Origin: Prunella strophiata
Lineage: Eukaryota; Chordata; Aves; Passeriformes; Prunellidae
Assembly (NCBI GenBank): GCA_036583965.1
Contig: JAZBQD010000017.1
Coordinates: forward strand, 23,532,385-23,596,384
Reading direction: 5' to 3'
DNA: 64,000 nt
Shown: positions 35,301-47,075 of the stretch, piece after piece
How positions within the stretch are numbered: the first letter of the stretch is position 1
Layout: each line of letters begins with the position of its first letter
Program-made: the position numbers and the translations under genes
The notes under the pieces: model-generated
The model's input: the letters and a program-made list of their open reading frames with translations, nothing else
Told to the model about the DNA's origin: nothing
Database searches by the model: none

Positions 35301-38300
35301 AGGCACCACATTCATGACTGTGGAAATGAAATCCATTTGGTGGCAAAGTCTGTGTGAAATTTACCCTTTATGTAGTGAGGCAATGCAAGACCTCATCACC
35401 ACTGGATATCTCCACACTGCTGCCTTTGGAGGAGGTCTGAGTGTTGTGTGAGCCTCTCTCTCAGTCCCGCTCCACGGCCGCTGCTGAGGCAGTGGTGGCT
35501 GGGCAAACCCCTCGTGCTGTTCTGTCACTGTCACCTGGTGCTTGCTTGGACAGACAGCAGCTTGGAGCTACAACTCACATGGACTGAGCATCATCAGATG
35601 GAAAAAAAAGCTGTCAGGATAGGGAGCACCCCACTTCTGACCCCATCAGCTCCTTGACAGGAGCCCACCAGTAGCTCCTGGTGATTCCTCAGACACATTC
35701 TCGAGCAGTGTGATTCCTGCTGTAGCTTTGCACCATGCTTGAGGTGTTAGTGAGTGACTGACCATGCAGACTGGTCAATAGCATGCTGCTTAAAGAATTC
35801 ACCTCAGTAAAGACCCTTCCAGAAAGTCCATACCAAATAATTTAAATTAATTGCATACCATTTCTCTCAATGCAAAGACAGGCTAAGCAATTAATCCTCA
35901 AGTATGACTTGATTATCTAGAAACACAATAACTAAAACTAGTGTACTAGCACTTTTCAGGCATGGAGGAAGACACTTCTTCAAATATCTATAGCTGTTTA
36001 GTTAGATTCATATTTGCATCCTTTTTTATGCATTTATTCACAGTATGTATACAACAGATGCTGAATTTTTCTTCCCTGATAAGTTTGAGAACAAGACGTA
36101 TTTCTCAAAACAACATTTTTGTGCATTTGCAAGTGTATCCATGAGGAAACAGATTGAATCCTTTATTGCTGACTCTTAAGAAAAAAAAAGTTACACATAA
36201 AGTGAAGAAGAAACCACAAAAATCTACAAGTCTTTCACAGTATGTAGGCTATTTATTTATTTAGAGGATAGTCTTCATAGAACAGCTTTTCCAGGCTTCT
36301 TGCCAGCTAATTTAACATTTCTGCTCATTTAAAACTGAAACTGTGCAATACCAAGAGTGAATTTTCTTCTACTCTTCTGAGACTTTTAAACCTCATAGCA
36401 ACTCACTTCACTAATAGATTTCTATTAACAGTAATATTATATACTTGTCAGTCCTTTCCCTACACCTGCACCTCTTTTTCTTTCCATTCTCTTCATTATA
36501 TGATACTTTCCAATCTTCTTTCAAAACCTGCCATTTCTTGTGATTTTGTTTTAAAGCTGATGTTATGAAAACCAGGTACAGCCTAGCCAAAACTTTGAGA
36601 AAACTGCATATGCAGGCTTTTCCTAAAGTTCAAATATGTTTCTGACAGTTTCTGGGTATCAGTAAGACAAGAACTCAAAGTCTGTCTAAATGAAACATAC
36701 ATATATATACATGCATACATGAAATAATTAGGTTTTGGAGGAGCTTAATAGATATGATCATGTTGATGTTGTGGGTGCATCCCTCACCCACTCTCCACCC
36801 CCCAGTAAGGCCACACTGTGTTCTCAGAATATTCTTTGCAATATTCTTTAGAATACATTCTTTGAGCAGCCTAAAACACTGATTCATAGCAAATGTAAAG
36901 GGCACACTGAAACAACAGCAGGTATCTATTAGACATCTAAGAAAACAAAAGAAATTTACTTTCCCACTACATTTTGTGCTTTGGCTTCTTGCTGAAACTT
37001 AGGTTATATTCTTATTCATTCAGCAAGATTGTTTCTGTTGCTTAGGCAGCCCTGCTTATTTACTTTTCACCTGCTACCAGACTCTAATCTGAGAAGAGAG
37101 GAGTAATTTCTTTGATGCTGTGACTTTACTGTCAAAATAGTGCTCAGTTTCCAGAGCTAAAAAAAGAAGACAGTTCATAAATAACCTTGCAGTCTTGTTA
37201 CAGAATTAAAGAAGCTTCAGAGTTTGAATGCTGATCTTGATCAGCTAAGTTAGTGATCTGCTGAAAGCAGGTAGTTTTTCTCTACAAACAGTGTAGCCCC
37301 AATAAGCATTGATCAAAATATCAGGTATGTAGCACATATGGCCCGGGTACCCATGGCATGAGGGACTGACAGAAACCTTTTCAATACAAAATTAGGCTTA
37401 CCTGTGTGCTCAACAGTGGGAGCTGGAAAACAGCTTTTGCCATGCTTTCCAGGGTAGTAAGGAGATTGTGGGATGGGTGTGGAAAAGGTTTTTGGAGACC
37501 CATCTTCACAAAGGCTTCCCACCCCTACAATTGGTTGTGGCTTCTATGTAAAACAAAACAAAGCTTACTTTTTTACTAAAAACCAAAGTGTGATGGTTCA
37601 TCTGCATATCATTCATTGACCAAAAGGGCTGAGAGAAGCTAGGCAGGTACCTAGAAAAATTTATCAATAGTGTCTTTTGGAAAGTGCTAAGACATCAGTC
37701 TTGCAAACTACACACAGGCATAAGTATATGTACAGAAATTTTGAGAAGGTCAAGATCCACATGTGCAGAACAGTTTGTTCCATGTCACCTTGTTATTGTT
37801 TGTACCACTTTTACATTCATATATTTCTATGCCTGGTTTAAGAAATATGTTTCAAGTGATCTTACTAAAACATCTGATATTATGGAATATTCATAGAAAA
37901 AAAATTTTGATTCTAGAGATTGTGCCATTCTAGTCAGAGAGCAATACCAATACCAAGTTGGCCAGGCAAACAAAACCAAGCAAGCATGTCTCCCACTCTG
38001 GTGGAAGGCTGTTTGAAATTCAGTTATGGTCCATGAGTCACACAATTCATGAGCTGAATCATTTCAAACAAATACAGAAGTGAGAAAGAAAATAAGTATA
38101 AATATATCAAGAATTTCAGCATATTTTAGAGGAGAGGAAAATGTGCATAAATGCAAATTTCACATGGTATTCAGTGTGCAAAGTACAGAATCTATTCTCA
38201 AAAAAGAAACCCTTCCATCAGCTTGTGTGTGATATTGACCCTTTGCCTGCAAAATGCAGATGATAGAATTTCTTCAGCTCAGGGTTCTGAAAATACAGTA

Positions 38301-38425
38301 GAAAGTTATCCTTCAGAACCCATAGTCATGGAGGGTGAACAGGTGTAGAAGAGAACAAGGGTATCAGGAAAAGTTGCGGTTTAAAAATATGTCAGTTTGG
38401 GGTATTGTTTTAATGGCAGGTAATT
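32336..38425. other. Long repeat-poor unique region, no gene recognised
   Basis: Six kilobases of AT-rich DNA in which I find no CR1, LTR or long simple repeat. The frames at 32333-32644 (minus), 33568-33949 (both strands), 35448-35657, 37313-37522 (minus) and others were read and show no known domain. The GC-richer patches at 33600-33940 and 34140-34620 could be old repeats or short conserved elements but could not be assigned. Confidence 0.45.
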
Positions 38426-38450
38426 AAAAAAAAAAAAAAGAAAAAAAAAC

Positions 38451-38505
<55 letters not shown>
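38426..38505 (+). repeat. A-rich tract (A-runs with AAAC words)
   Basis: About 80 bp consists of A-runs of 9-38 bases, with AAAAC and CAAAC units in the middle. The sequence to the left is unique and not recognisable as a retrocopied transcript. Confidence 0.95.
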
Positions 38506-38506
<1 letters not shown>

Positions 38507-41409
38507 AGAAAAGTTTTAGTCAAGCCAGCTAAGAATTAGGACAAGAATTCTTTGTGTATAGGACCAGCAGCATGTGAGTAGTTCCACTGAAGTTGTCAGT
38601 GTTAAGTAGGACACACACTGATCTGCCAGATGTTAGTTCTTAGGTGTAAACACTCCAGGAAATCATTCCACCATGCCCTTACCTCAAAGCACGGGTATAG
38701 TTTGGGATAGGGGGTATCAGAAGCACCAGCATAAATTCTGAGCTGCCGTTCTGGTGATAGAGCAGAGTCTGCAGCAGCTGGGAATACCAGAGTATTCAGC
38801 AATGCAACAATACCAGAGAAGAAAAGTAATGATTTGCTATGGGTTTTACTGTATGATTTGCACAGTGTATTAGGAAAGGGCCTCTGTTCCATTTCCTCTC
38901 TGCTGCTCTCTTTTTATTCTCTACAGTCAACAAAATGCAATTATCTGCTAGAGCTTAGGAGTGAATGTGAGCAAAGTTTAAAGCTGTGAACAATATCCCA
39001 TGTTATTATTTTTTATGAAAATTTTGTGCAGAATTATTCCCATGCTTTTGGTTATTTGCACAAAACAGCAGTAAGTCTTCTCTGCAACAGGGTCTGACTA
39101 AAAGCCATCCTGGAAGTTAAGATACCATCTCAGAAAAAAGCCTCTGATACTCACCTAAGTTTCCCAGAAGTAATTTCCTGCCGTGCTCTCTCTAACCCTG
39201 ACATCTTAGAAGTAGCATATCAGAGCAAATGAACAGTGCTGTGCTGAGTGCCACTCATTTATGTATCATTCTGAAGTCAACCAGTACAGCTCAGATATCT
39301 ACTGTCATGTCACAGGGTCATTATTTCTACCAGTACAGTCCACTAAGCAGAAGACAGGGTAACAACTGGGTGATGCAGAGTAGGAAAGCATTTCAAGTTG
39401 TTTTTTTTTATGATTTGATTGAGAAGTGTATGTGTTTCTTATGATTTAAATGAGGAAGTAACGCATGAGCCTTTCTAGAAGGGGAGTTTATCTCTTTTTT
39501 TCTTGATGGAATATATGCTGTCTAATATTCCTTTCATTGCTAACTTGCATTCCTGCACAATCTCTTCCATGTGCTCTTGTGTTATCACAGTAAATAGTTT
39601 ATACATTTAACTCACTTTATTTTCTGTTTACCCTTTTTGTGATACATTTCTCTAACTGAAATTAGAACATACCTTTCTTTTTTTAATCAGTGATAAATTT
39701 CACTTGCAAAAAACCATAATGCTGTTCTGTTTGGGTTTTAGTTTCCAGCAGTGTGGGTGGAGGGGACTGTTAAATGTCATCTTAAATTAAACCATTTCCA
39801 CAGGAATGTGAGCACTTGCATTTAAACTTTTCTATTATTACTGCTTTCTTTGCTTGCTTGCTTTTAATCTTTCTTTCCCATTTCAATAAAACTCACTCAT
39901 AGGTTTATAACTACCTAACAAAAATTTTAGGCTATATGTTACTTCTCTACCAAAAAATATCTTTTTTTTTTTTTTTTTTTTCTCCCCTGTAAGAGGGTTG
40001 CTTTGCTTACTAGTAAAATTCTGTATCTATTACGGTTTATAAGATGAATTTTGTAACAGTTCTGCACACACAGTCCACTCAGGTACAATAATGCATTGAA
40101 AGCAATGAGTCTGGCAACATGTAATTACATTTTCTCATCCCTTCAAAAGGAATATTCCTGAGAACAATGTTCTTAGGATTTTGATGGGTCAGTTGTTTCT
40201 AATTAAAGCTCCTAATTGTGCTTGGTTGTTAGAATGACAAATGAACAGGGCCCAGAGTTCAACAACTTCTTTAGTACGTTTTGCTTTCTCTCAGCTTCTT
40301 CTGTGAGTGGAGGGAAGCTATGCTGAGGAGGGTGTTGATACTGGGAGGAGGCAACATCGATGGGAGAGTGTGCTCTTACAAGCAAAGCTTTGCATCATTC
40401 CCCTCCAGCATGCATCACCCTTTATGGTACCCACAATGTCCAAGTCCGACTCCTGTATGATTGAAGACTTGCTCCCTGGTTCTGAAAAGCACTTGCTGTG
40501 GTTCCAGGAGAACCTCAAAGATTGATGCCACCAGATTCTCCCCAAAGTCCTCCCCAAACACCTGCTCCATCTTGGCTACATGCACGCCCTAGAGAAGAAG
40601 GACTGTGCAATGTGTGTCTGTGCAAAGGAGAAGTTAATTATTCTGGATTCATCCTTTTCCAAATATAATTGAAGTCTCAACAGCTGATGACTAGACACTT
40701 TGATATTTACTTATGGGTTATATTCAGGAACATTCTAAGTATTGAATCAGCAAATTGAACAATAACCTGTATTGGCCATAGAGCAGACAAAAACCCAAGA
40801 AGATAAATTAAAGCAAAACCCTTTATACACTGTTCCCTAGAAGCTAAAAACCAGTCACTTATAAATAAAAGAATAGAAAAAGCATTTTGTCACTTGAATA
40901 GAAGACTCATCTGTGTGAGGCAAGGCATCAAAACTCCCATTTGTGCTGAAAATCTTGTCTCTAAGAGGAATGAAGTGCAAATCTTAATTACTGTATGAGA
41001 ATAACATCCATCACTCATGGGGTGAACTTAGAAAGAAAATTAAGTGAAAAAGACTTGCTTAATGGGCTGATTGGTAGAAACAGAAGTTTTTGAGGGGTGG
41101 AAGTGAATGCTGTGGGAGAAGCAGTAGTTTATACATGCTGTTCTGCTGGTTTACATTCCCTTATCTGTGACAAGGATAAGAAAAAATCAGCAAGTCTCAC
41201 TTGGTGGGATTATGCTAAGAAAAGTCTGCTTGCTTGAAAGAGTTCACAGTTCAAGAAGACTGGAATAGCTGTCACATATTGTGGCTATGAAACCAAGGCA
41301 CAATTAGGAAATGGATTGGCTTGTGTATGTCCATTCTGACAAGAGCAGGGTCAAAAAGAGGGCTACAGCAGCCCATTACCACTGAGATAGGAAGCAGTTT
41401 CATCACTTT
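38506..41409. other. Unique AT-rich non-coding DNA
   Basis: No gene recognised. A T-run of about 19-20 bases lies at 39961-39980. The overlapping frames at 40307-40525 (plus) and 40318-40557 (minus) have no domain. Confidence 0.45.
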
Positions 41410-42150
41410 ATGGGTTTAGACAGGTCTATGCTTTATGCTGGAATGCATGGAACAGAAGCCTCTCTGAGTCCTTCAGAGAGAGAAAAGAATGCAGGGTTTG
41501 AATTAGAACTTCTAGAGAAGCTGAAATATATTAAGTCACACAGACATGAAATAGAAATAAGTTTTAGTTTTAAGTAAGTAGAAATATATCTTAAGTGTCT
41601 TAAGAGATTATGTTAGTTAGTATAAGGCCCTACAGCCTTGTTTAAAGTTCAGTAGTGTTATTTTTCACAAGTTTAACTTAGCTCCAGACATTACAAAAAC
41701 ATAGCAGAACTTTGCTTGTATTTCTAGATAGAACAGATAAAACTATATGTGTAAATAGATAGAACTATTAATGCAAATAGATAAACTTATATATGTAAAT
41801 TTGAAGTAAGAAAACAGACAGTATCATTTGCGTAAATAGATAATATTATATCCGTAGTTTTTGGGTAAGACCTGACACTACTTTCATACTACTTTGGTAC
41901 ATTAGAATCAAGTTCAGATTGGTTTAGAAAGGATGTTTTGGAATTGTGTTTTTAGCTGATTGGATGACTTATGAAAAAAATCCCTGTATTGGGGTGCAGA
42001 AGGGGATGAAGAAGAAAAGGTGGGGGTGCTGCTGCTGCTGTTGTTGTCAGGACTCTGCTCTGGAAAACTTTTAGCATGGATTTCAATACTCTGAGCTCCT
42101 TGCCTTTGAGACTGATGTATTCATGCAATAAACAACTTTACTGCAACCAA
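41410..42150 (+). mobile_element. Probable LTR or LTR remnant of an endogenous retrovirus
   Basis: The 3' half carries a layout typical of a retroviral LTR. An AT-rich promoter-like stretch (ttggatgacttatgaaaaaa) lies near 41960. A CTG/TTG repeat follows at about 42028-42047, then the word tcaggactctgctctggaaa and an AATAAA signal at about 42126-42131, followed by a short U5-like stretch. The upstream part has a degenerate tandem of AAATAGATA units (41725-41850). I recall very similar sequence as a repeated LTR in songbirds but cannot name the family. The 5' limit is uncertain, and the 3' limit could extend to about 42165. No internal retroviral genes flank it. Confidence 0.5.
41725..41850 (+). 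repeat. Degenerate AAATAGATA-type tandem within the LTR-like block
   Basis: Three clear copies of an AAATAGATA core (about 41753, 41775 and 41833) and several decayed ones are spaced 20-60 bp apart. Such internal tandems are common in LTR U3 regions. Confidence 0.6.
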
Positions 42151-42784
42151 CAACTGCTCTCATCTCTTTGCAGACCTGAGACCCATGAAAATCTTGACAC
42201 TTCAGATAGTGATCTTCAGATATCTGATTTTCAGATAGAGCCAGGAGTGCAAAAGACTGGCAAAAATATGAGTACTCTGGCTGCATGCAGGTCAACTCTA
42301 CAGTGGTTGGAGGATCACTGGATTTACACAGCAGTGCTCAGCACTCACACTGAAGTGTCCTGCTAGATTGCTAGACTGGACTAGAATATCATCACAAACA
42401 CAGGCTCTATGCAGGTGTGCCACCAGCAATGCTCTGATGGTGCATAATTCATGTCAATTGTCTTGTGAGAAAAAAATCACATTTTCTGCATCTTCAAAGA
42501 GAGCATTTTCATCCCAAATATCCTTAATAAAATTGACTTTTCCTCCTTGTGAGAGACACTTAACCTTAAAATTTATAAACTTGTGCTAGGATTTTGGGTC
42601 ATGGTGATGAATGAGAGGTGGGTTTTCTTACAATCCTGGCCTTGGTCTGTTTCTAGAGCAAAAGAAACTGTAGGCAAACTTAGTCAGTCAACATATGATG
42701 AATGTATCATTCATAAGTCTTCTTTCTCAACTAAGCATATTTTTCCCCAACACAGGTTAATGCAATGAAATCTTTTCCCATGTT
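42151..42784. other. Unique non-coding DNA between LTR-like and CR1 sequence
   Basis: Contains a short tandem of ATCTTCAGATATCTGATTTTCAGAT-like words (42208-42237, two AGATATCTGA/TTCAGATA overlaps). No gene recognised. Confidence 0.4.
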
Positions 42785-43040
42785 GCTATAAGGCCCATGT
42801 TACTATTGGCCCCAAAACTTTGTAGGGATTCATCTGGACCAGCAGATCCTGCACAGCTTCACAGTCGAGTGGGGATTGATCATTCTCAGTCATGATCCTC
42901 CAGCTCAGGGCACTGACACATCCTTGGTCATTCATCTGCGTTGAAGTCAGGGGAAAGAATGCATTAAACATCCCTGCCTTGTATCTGTCCCTGTTCACCA
43001 CCCTCCAGGAGGCTTGTTCTCCCTGAAACCTTTGAAATCT
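42785..43040 (-). mobile_element. CR1 LINE internal fragment, N-terminal RT region, antisense
   Basis: The minus strand from 43001 to 42786 reads DRYKAGMFNAFFPLTST and then CEAVQDLLVQMNPYKVLGP. These match the CR1 segment between endonuclease and RT (KAEVLNAFFASVFT, then VxxxLxxLxxxKSMGPDG). The tail of the motif, GPDG, has decayed to GPIV. The homology fades upstream (above about 43040), and neither the catalytic RT motifs nor a 3' end are present, so the fragment lost both ends. Internal-only CR1 pieces are less usual than 3' pieces. Confidence 0.72.
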
Positions 43041-46000
43041 TCCTTGGTTTCTCCTGGCACTAGAGCTCCTTGGCTACTTGTCTGCTGACAGCTTCCAGCC
43101 TGTGAGGAGGCTCAGGGCTGCCAAACGGGTTCCTGAACTCAGGAAATGCCTGAGCAACTTGATCATACCCCCTGTACATTCCTTGAGTCATACCCACTTG
43201 TGTGTCCCCGACTGAGGTGTCATACTGTCTATTTTTTGTTTATGTTCCTTTGCACCAACCACCTACACAGATGGTTGTACAAAGGGCAGAAATCCTTTGG
43301 TCTGATAGCAAAACCTGAGAGGTCCAGTTTTTATTGTCTTTCTATGAGTACAGAACGTTTTTTAATTCTCTGGCTTGCTGCCAAAATTGGTGACTACAGC
43401 TGTGTTTTGTAGCCCAGGTTTACCTCTTTCTCCCACTCTGAAAAAAATCGCACTGGGTATTTCTGTGATAATTTACAGGGTCTCTGCTGTTCCCTGATTT
43501 TTGATGGGCTCACCAGTGGCTGCACTGCTCACCTTCACAGCTGGTATCCCAAATCTTCTTTCTGCAGATTTGCTTTTTGAGTGTTCCTCAGGAATTTTCC
43601 TTGTGCTTTCCCCATGCAGTGATAGACTGACCACAGCAGCAGCCTCTAAACAACACTCTTGAGTGTTTCTCTGTCCTTAACTTTAGCAGGTTATCACTCT
43701 TCAGAATGGGTATTTCTGTGGCATGGTTCTAAACTCAAGTGCTCCAGCCCTTCCCTTCCCACTAATATATTAACCCCTTCAGCTTTGTTACTCTGAAAGA
43801 CTCACACTGGACATGTTCATGCTAATATTTTATTAGATTCCTCATATTAGATTCCAAGAAAGCAGCTGAAGTGAGATTTCAGTGGATGTCAAACCCCTGA
43901 ATAAAAAACTGTGAACAAGAAAATTGAAGTAATTAAATTCAAACAGCTGAAGGAAACTTGTTCTGTTTCACATATCTTAGATGTGATAACTAACCATTAC
44001 TTTTCTTCTGAAAAGTGAATTCCTGCATTGCTCTTCTTTATTCCTAAGGGTCCCAGCCAGAGCATTGGTCCCCTGGCAAACCCATGTGGTCACTACTCTC
44101 CCTGGGGTACCCAGGAAGCAGTCTAGCTGGGACCTACCAACTGAGAGTTTACATAAAAAAAATCCCTGTTTGGGAGTAGCCCTAAAAAATTACTGAGGGT
44201 AAAAACAGATCTTGATAGTTTATGAAAAATGGAACCACTTTAGGTAAGTATAATGCCCTAAATGATTTTGTGCCAGTATTTTTCATATTGCAGTACTAAT
44301 TATTTTCTCCCTTACATAAATGCCAAGAAAGTATACACCATGGCTCCTTTACTACACAAATAAATGCAGAAAAAAAAATCTTTCTGAAGTTGGAACTATA
44401 ATTGCTTTTCTGATTTTAACCCTAAAAAATACAGTAGCAACTTGAAATCAAAAAAATGACTGTGATTTACCCAGCTGATGATCCACATTGGTATTTCTTA
44501 TCATGAGCATGTGCCCACATATCAAAAGTGAATGCTGGTAGTTTCCAGTATACACCTGCTGGCTCTTTTTTGCTAAATGCTTCAATTTTATGACAGTCAA
44601 AATTTCAGTGAAAGAAGCTGCCTGAACATCTTGTTTTATTATCTCATGATAACAGTGAAGCCCTTTTGAGCTTTCAGCTAATACTGAACTTGAACTGAAA
44701 AATAATCCTAGGAAGAAAATTTTTCTGGATTTTAAGACTTGTCTTAGTTCTGAGTTCTTTACATAATTATAATTTAAAAAGACCTTAAAACCACAACTGG
44801 ATGGAAAATATCTCCCCCCAAAACATTGCATGCTTTAGAAAGAATTTTTTTTTTTCACTTGGCAGTGCAGTCAGATGTGCTAATGGTGGAACCATAAACC
44901 CTGTGTACATTAGCACCTTAGAGATGTTTTTATAAAGTGAAGGTAGTAGTTCAGTATTCCCAAACCAGGTGATTCAGTCTGGCAGTTGCATGAACTGTGT
45001 TTATTTACCTTTGGAAACAGGTATTTTTCTTTTAATGACATATCACTGCAGCAGCAAGATACAAGTTTTGTTTTTGACAGAAAGTATTGAGTGTCAAAGC
45101 AATTTCTTGGTTGTTACCAAACTGATGAAGCTAGGCAGTTGTGATAAAGCTGTTAAGATCTCAGGTGTAGCTAAAGGAGCAGAACAGAATTACAAGAGAC
45201 TAGCTCAGAAGCCATTAAAAGAATGTCAGAAAATCTTTTTTATTCATTTCTGTGTCTCATCTCTGGAATATGATGCGTTTCAACTCTGCTAAACAGACAG
45301 CTGAGAAATTCTCAAAGGGAAAAATTTTTCCATCAGAGAATAACTTTTTGTCAAATTTCAAATGTTTGCAGAGACATTTTTATTTCTGTGAAGGTATGAT
45401 AGGTGAGACAGGGTTTTGAATTTTGCCAGCAACTCTCTTTAACATCTCTGTATCCTACCTTCCTGCTGTAGATTAAATACTTCCCAGACTCTTCAGTTTC
45501 TTGTCTAAGTGGGAATTGGAGGTTTTCTGGGTTTTGAGGTTTCAATTAGGATTCTAGCTGCCAGTCATAAAAATGAGCTGTGAGTCAAGGCCTGTAATTT
45601 GCAGGCTCAGAGCTTGGGAACTAGCACTTCTAGGATTTCCAGACTCCAGCTGTTAATAAGGACCCAGTTTTCCCCAAGACCACAAGCTTAACTAGAATAC
45701 TTTAAAAATCACATTTGGACACTTCCTAAGGGTTGCACATTTTTGGGTTTTTAGTTGATGTTTTGTTGTGTTGTGCTTAGCTTTTTTTTAAGCTAAAATT
45801 CATAACTTCAAAGTTATAATGAAGTTCAGAAATTCCTAAATCTTCTTCAAAATTAAATTATGTTCTCACTTCTTTTAATAATTTTGCAGTTATTTTCAAA
45901 GCATTTAGTTACAATTCTACATGATTGTCCCATAAGGGCTTTCAGTTGTAGTCACTATGTGTAACTGTTGATGCTATTATTCCATTTAATTTGAGAAATT

Positions 46001-46940
46001 GGTATTTTTAAGTGTTTAGATCTGTTTTTTTTTAGTAATTTTTTTCCCTCATGAAAAGTGGCCCTTCATTTCTTCATGAAAACCATCTGGCTACTGAGAC
46101 TCAAGGGGAGACATATTGATCTTGTATCTGCCTTTTTTTCATCTCCTTCCTAGACTCCCTATAATTTGCCAGACTTGTGTTGGTAGAACCTCTTTTTACT
46201 TTCTACACCCTCTTGCACCAGAGTCCCAGAGCCATCTGTAGTCCTTGTAAGCTACACCGAGTTTCCATCATTGGCCTTTGTGTAATCAGGAAAGTCTCAC
46301 AGATTTGTTGTTCATGAATATGGAAATCTGTGTCTTTGAGGTCTGCTTGAGCTGCAGCAAATAGTGTCTCTGTTCATACATAATCAGTTAAGTATACTTC
46401 CAGCAAAATTGATGTGCCCTTAGCAGATCAGAACTGAAAAACATGGGTCTTTCCCTTAAGTTGTGCAATTATCAAAATTTGGGGATATGTGGAGTTAATT
46501 TTTTTAATGAAAAATCTATGGCACAATATCTGGGCTCTATCTTTGATATTTTTTTTCTCACATATAACCATACAACCCTGACTACATCCAGCAATGCAAA
46601 GAAAGCTCTCATTTGCATTTGTGTGTCTTCTTCTGACTTGTTTCTCCTTCCTCTCTCCTGTCTTCTTCTCCCCTTTTTTCTATTCCCTCCCTATACATTT
46701 TTATTCTGTGTAGCTCACCTCTGCTAATTGATCACATGGATTTGGTTGAGTTAGGAACAGAAGAAAACCCACTTAGTCTAACCTTCATCCCCACCCCAAT
46801 CTCCACTGAGCTTGATGACCCTACCAGCTGACTTTTAACATAATCCACCTCCTTTTTAGCTATTTTTAACTGCACAAAAGAGCTTCCTGTAAATTCTTTA
46901 CACACCTATTCAGTCAAGAAAGTTCCATGCTTATCTACCT
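43041..46940. other. Unique AT-rich non-coding DNA
   Basis: 43041-43200 is GC-richer and may be further decayed CR1, but I could not confirm it. The rest holds no recognised gene. The 127-codon minus frame at 44448-44831 and the 107-codon plus frame at 44969-45292 have no domain I recognise. Confidence 0.45.
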
Positions 46941-47075
46941 CTTTGCTTTTTTCTGTTTATTTTTTGGGTTTTTTTTTGTTTCTTTTTTTTGGGGGGGGGG
47001 TTTGTTTGGTTTTGTTTTTTTTGTTTTGGTTTGGTTTTGTTTTGTTGTTTTTGTGTTCTTTTTTTTTTCCATTTT
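46941..47075 (+). repeat. T/G-rich low-complexity block with a G10 run
   Basis: T-runs alternate with single or double G, and ten consecutive G residues lie at 46991-47000. The Phe-rich frames here are compositional. The G10 run flanked by T-runs is a probable slippage hotspot. Confidence 0.93.

Noticed and set aside
44448..44831. 127-codon minus-strand frame
   Set aside because: No recognisable domain; ordinary AT-rich composition and no supporting signals.
44969..45292. 107-codon plus-strand frame
   Set aside because: No recognisable domain, and no splice or promoter evidence.
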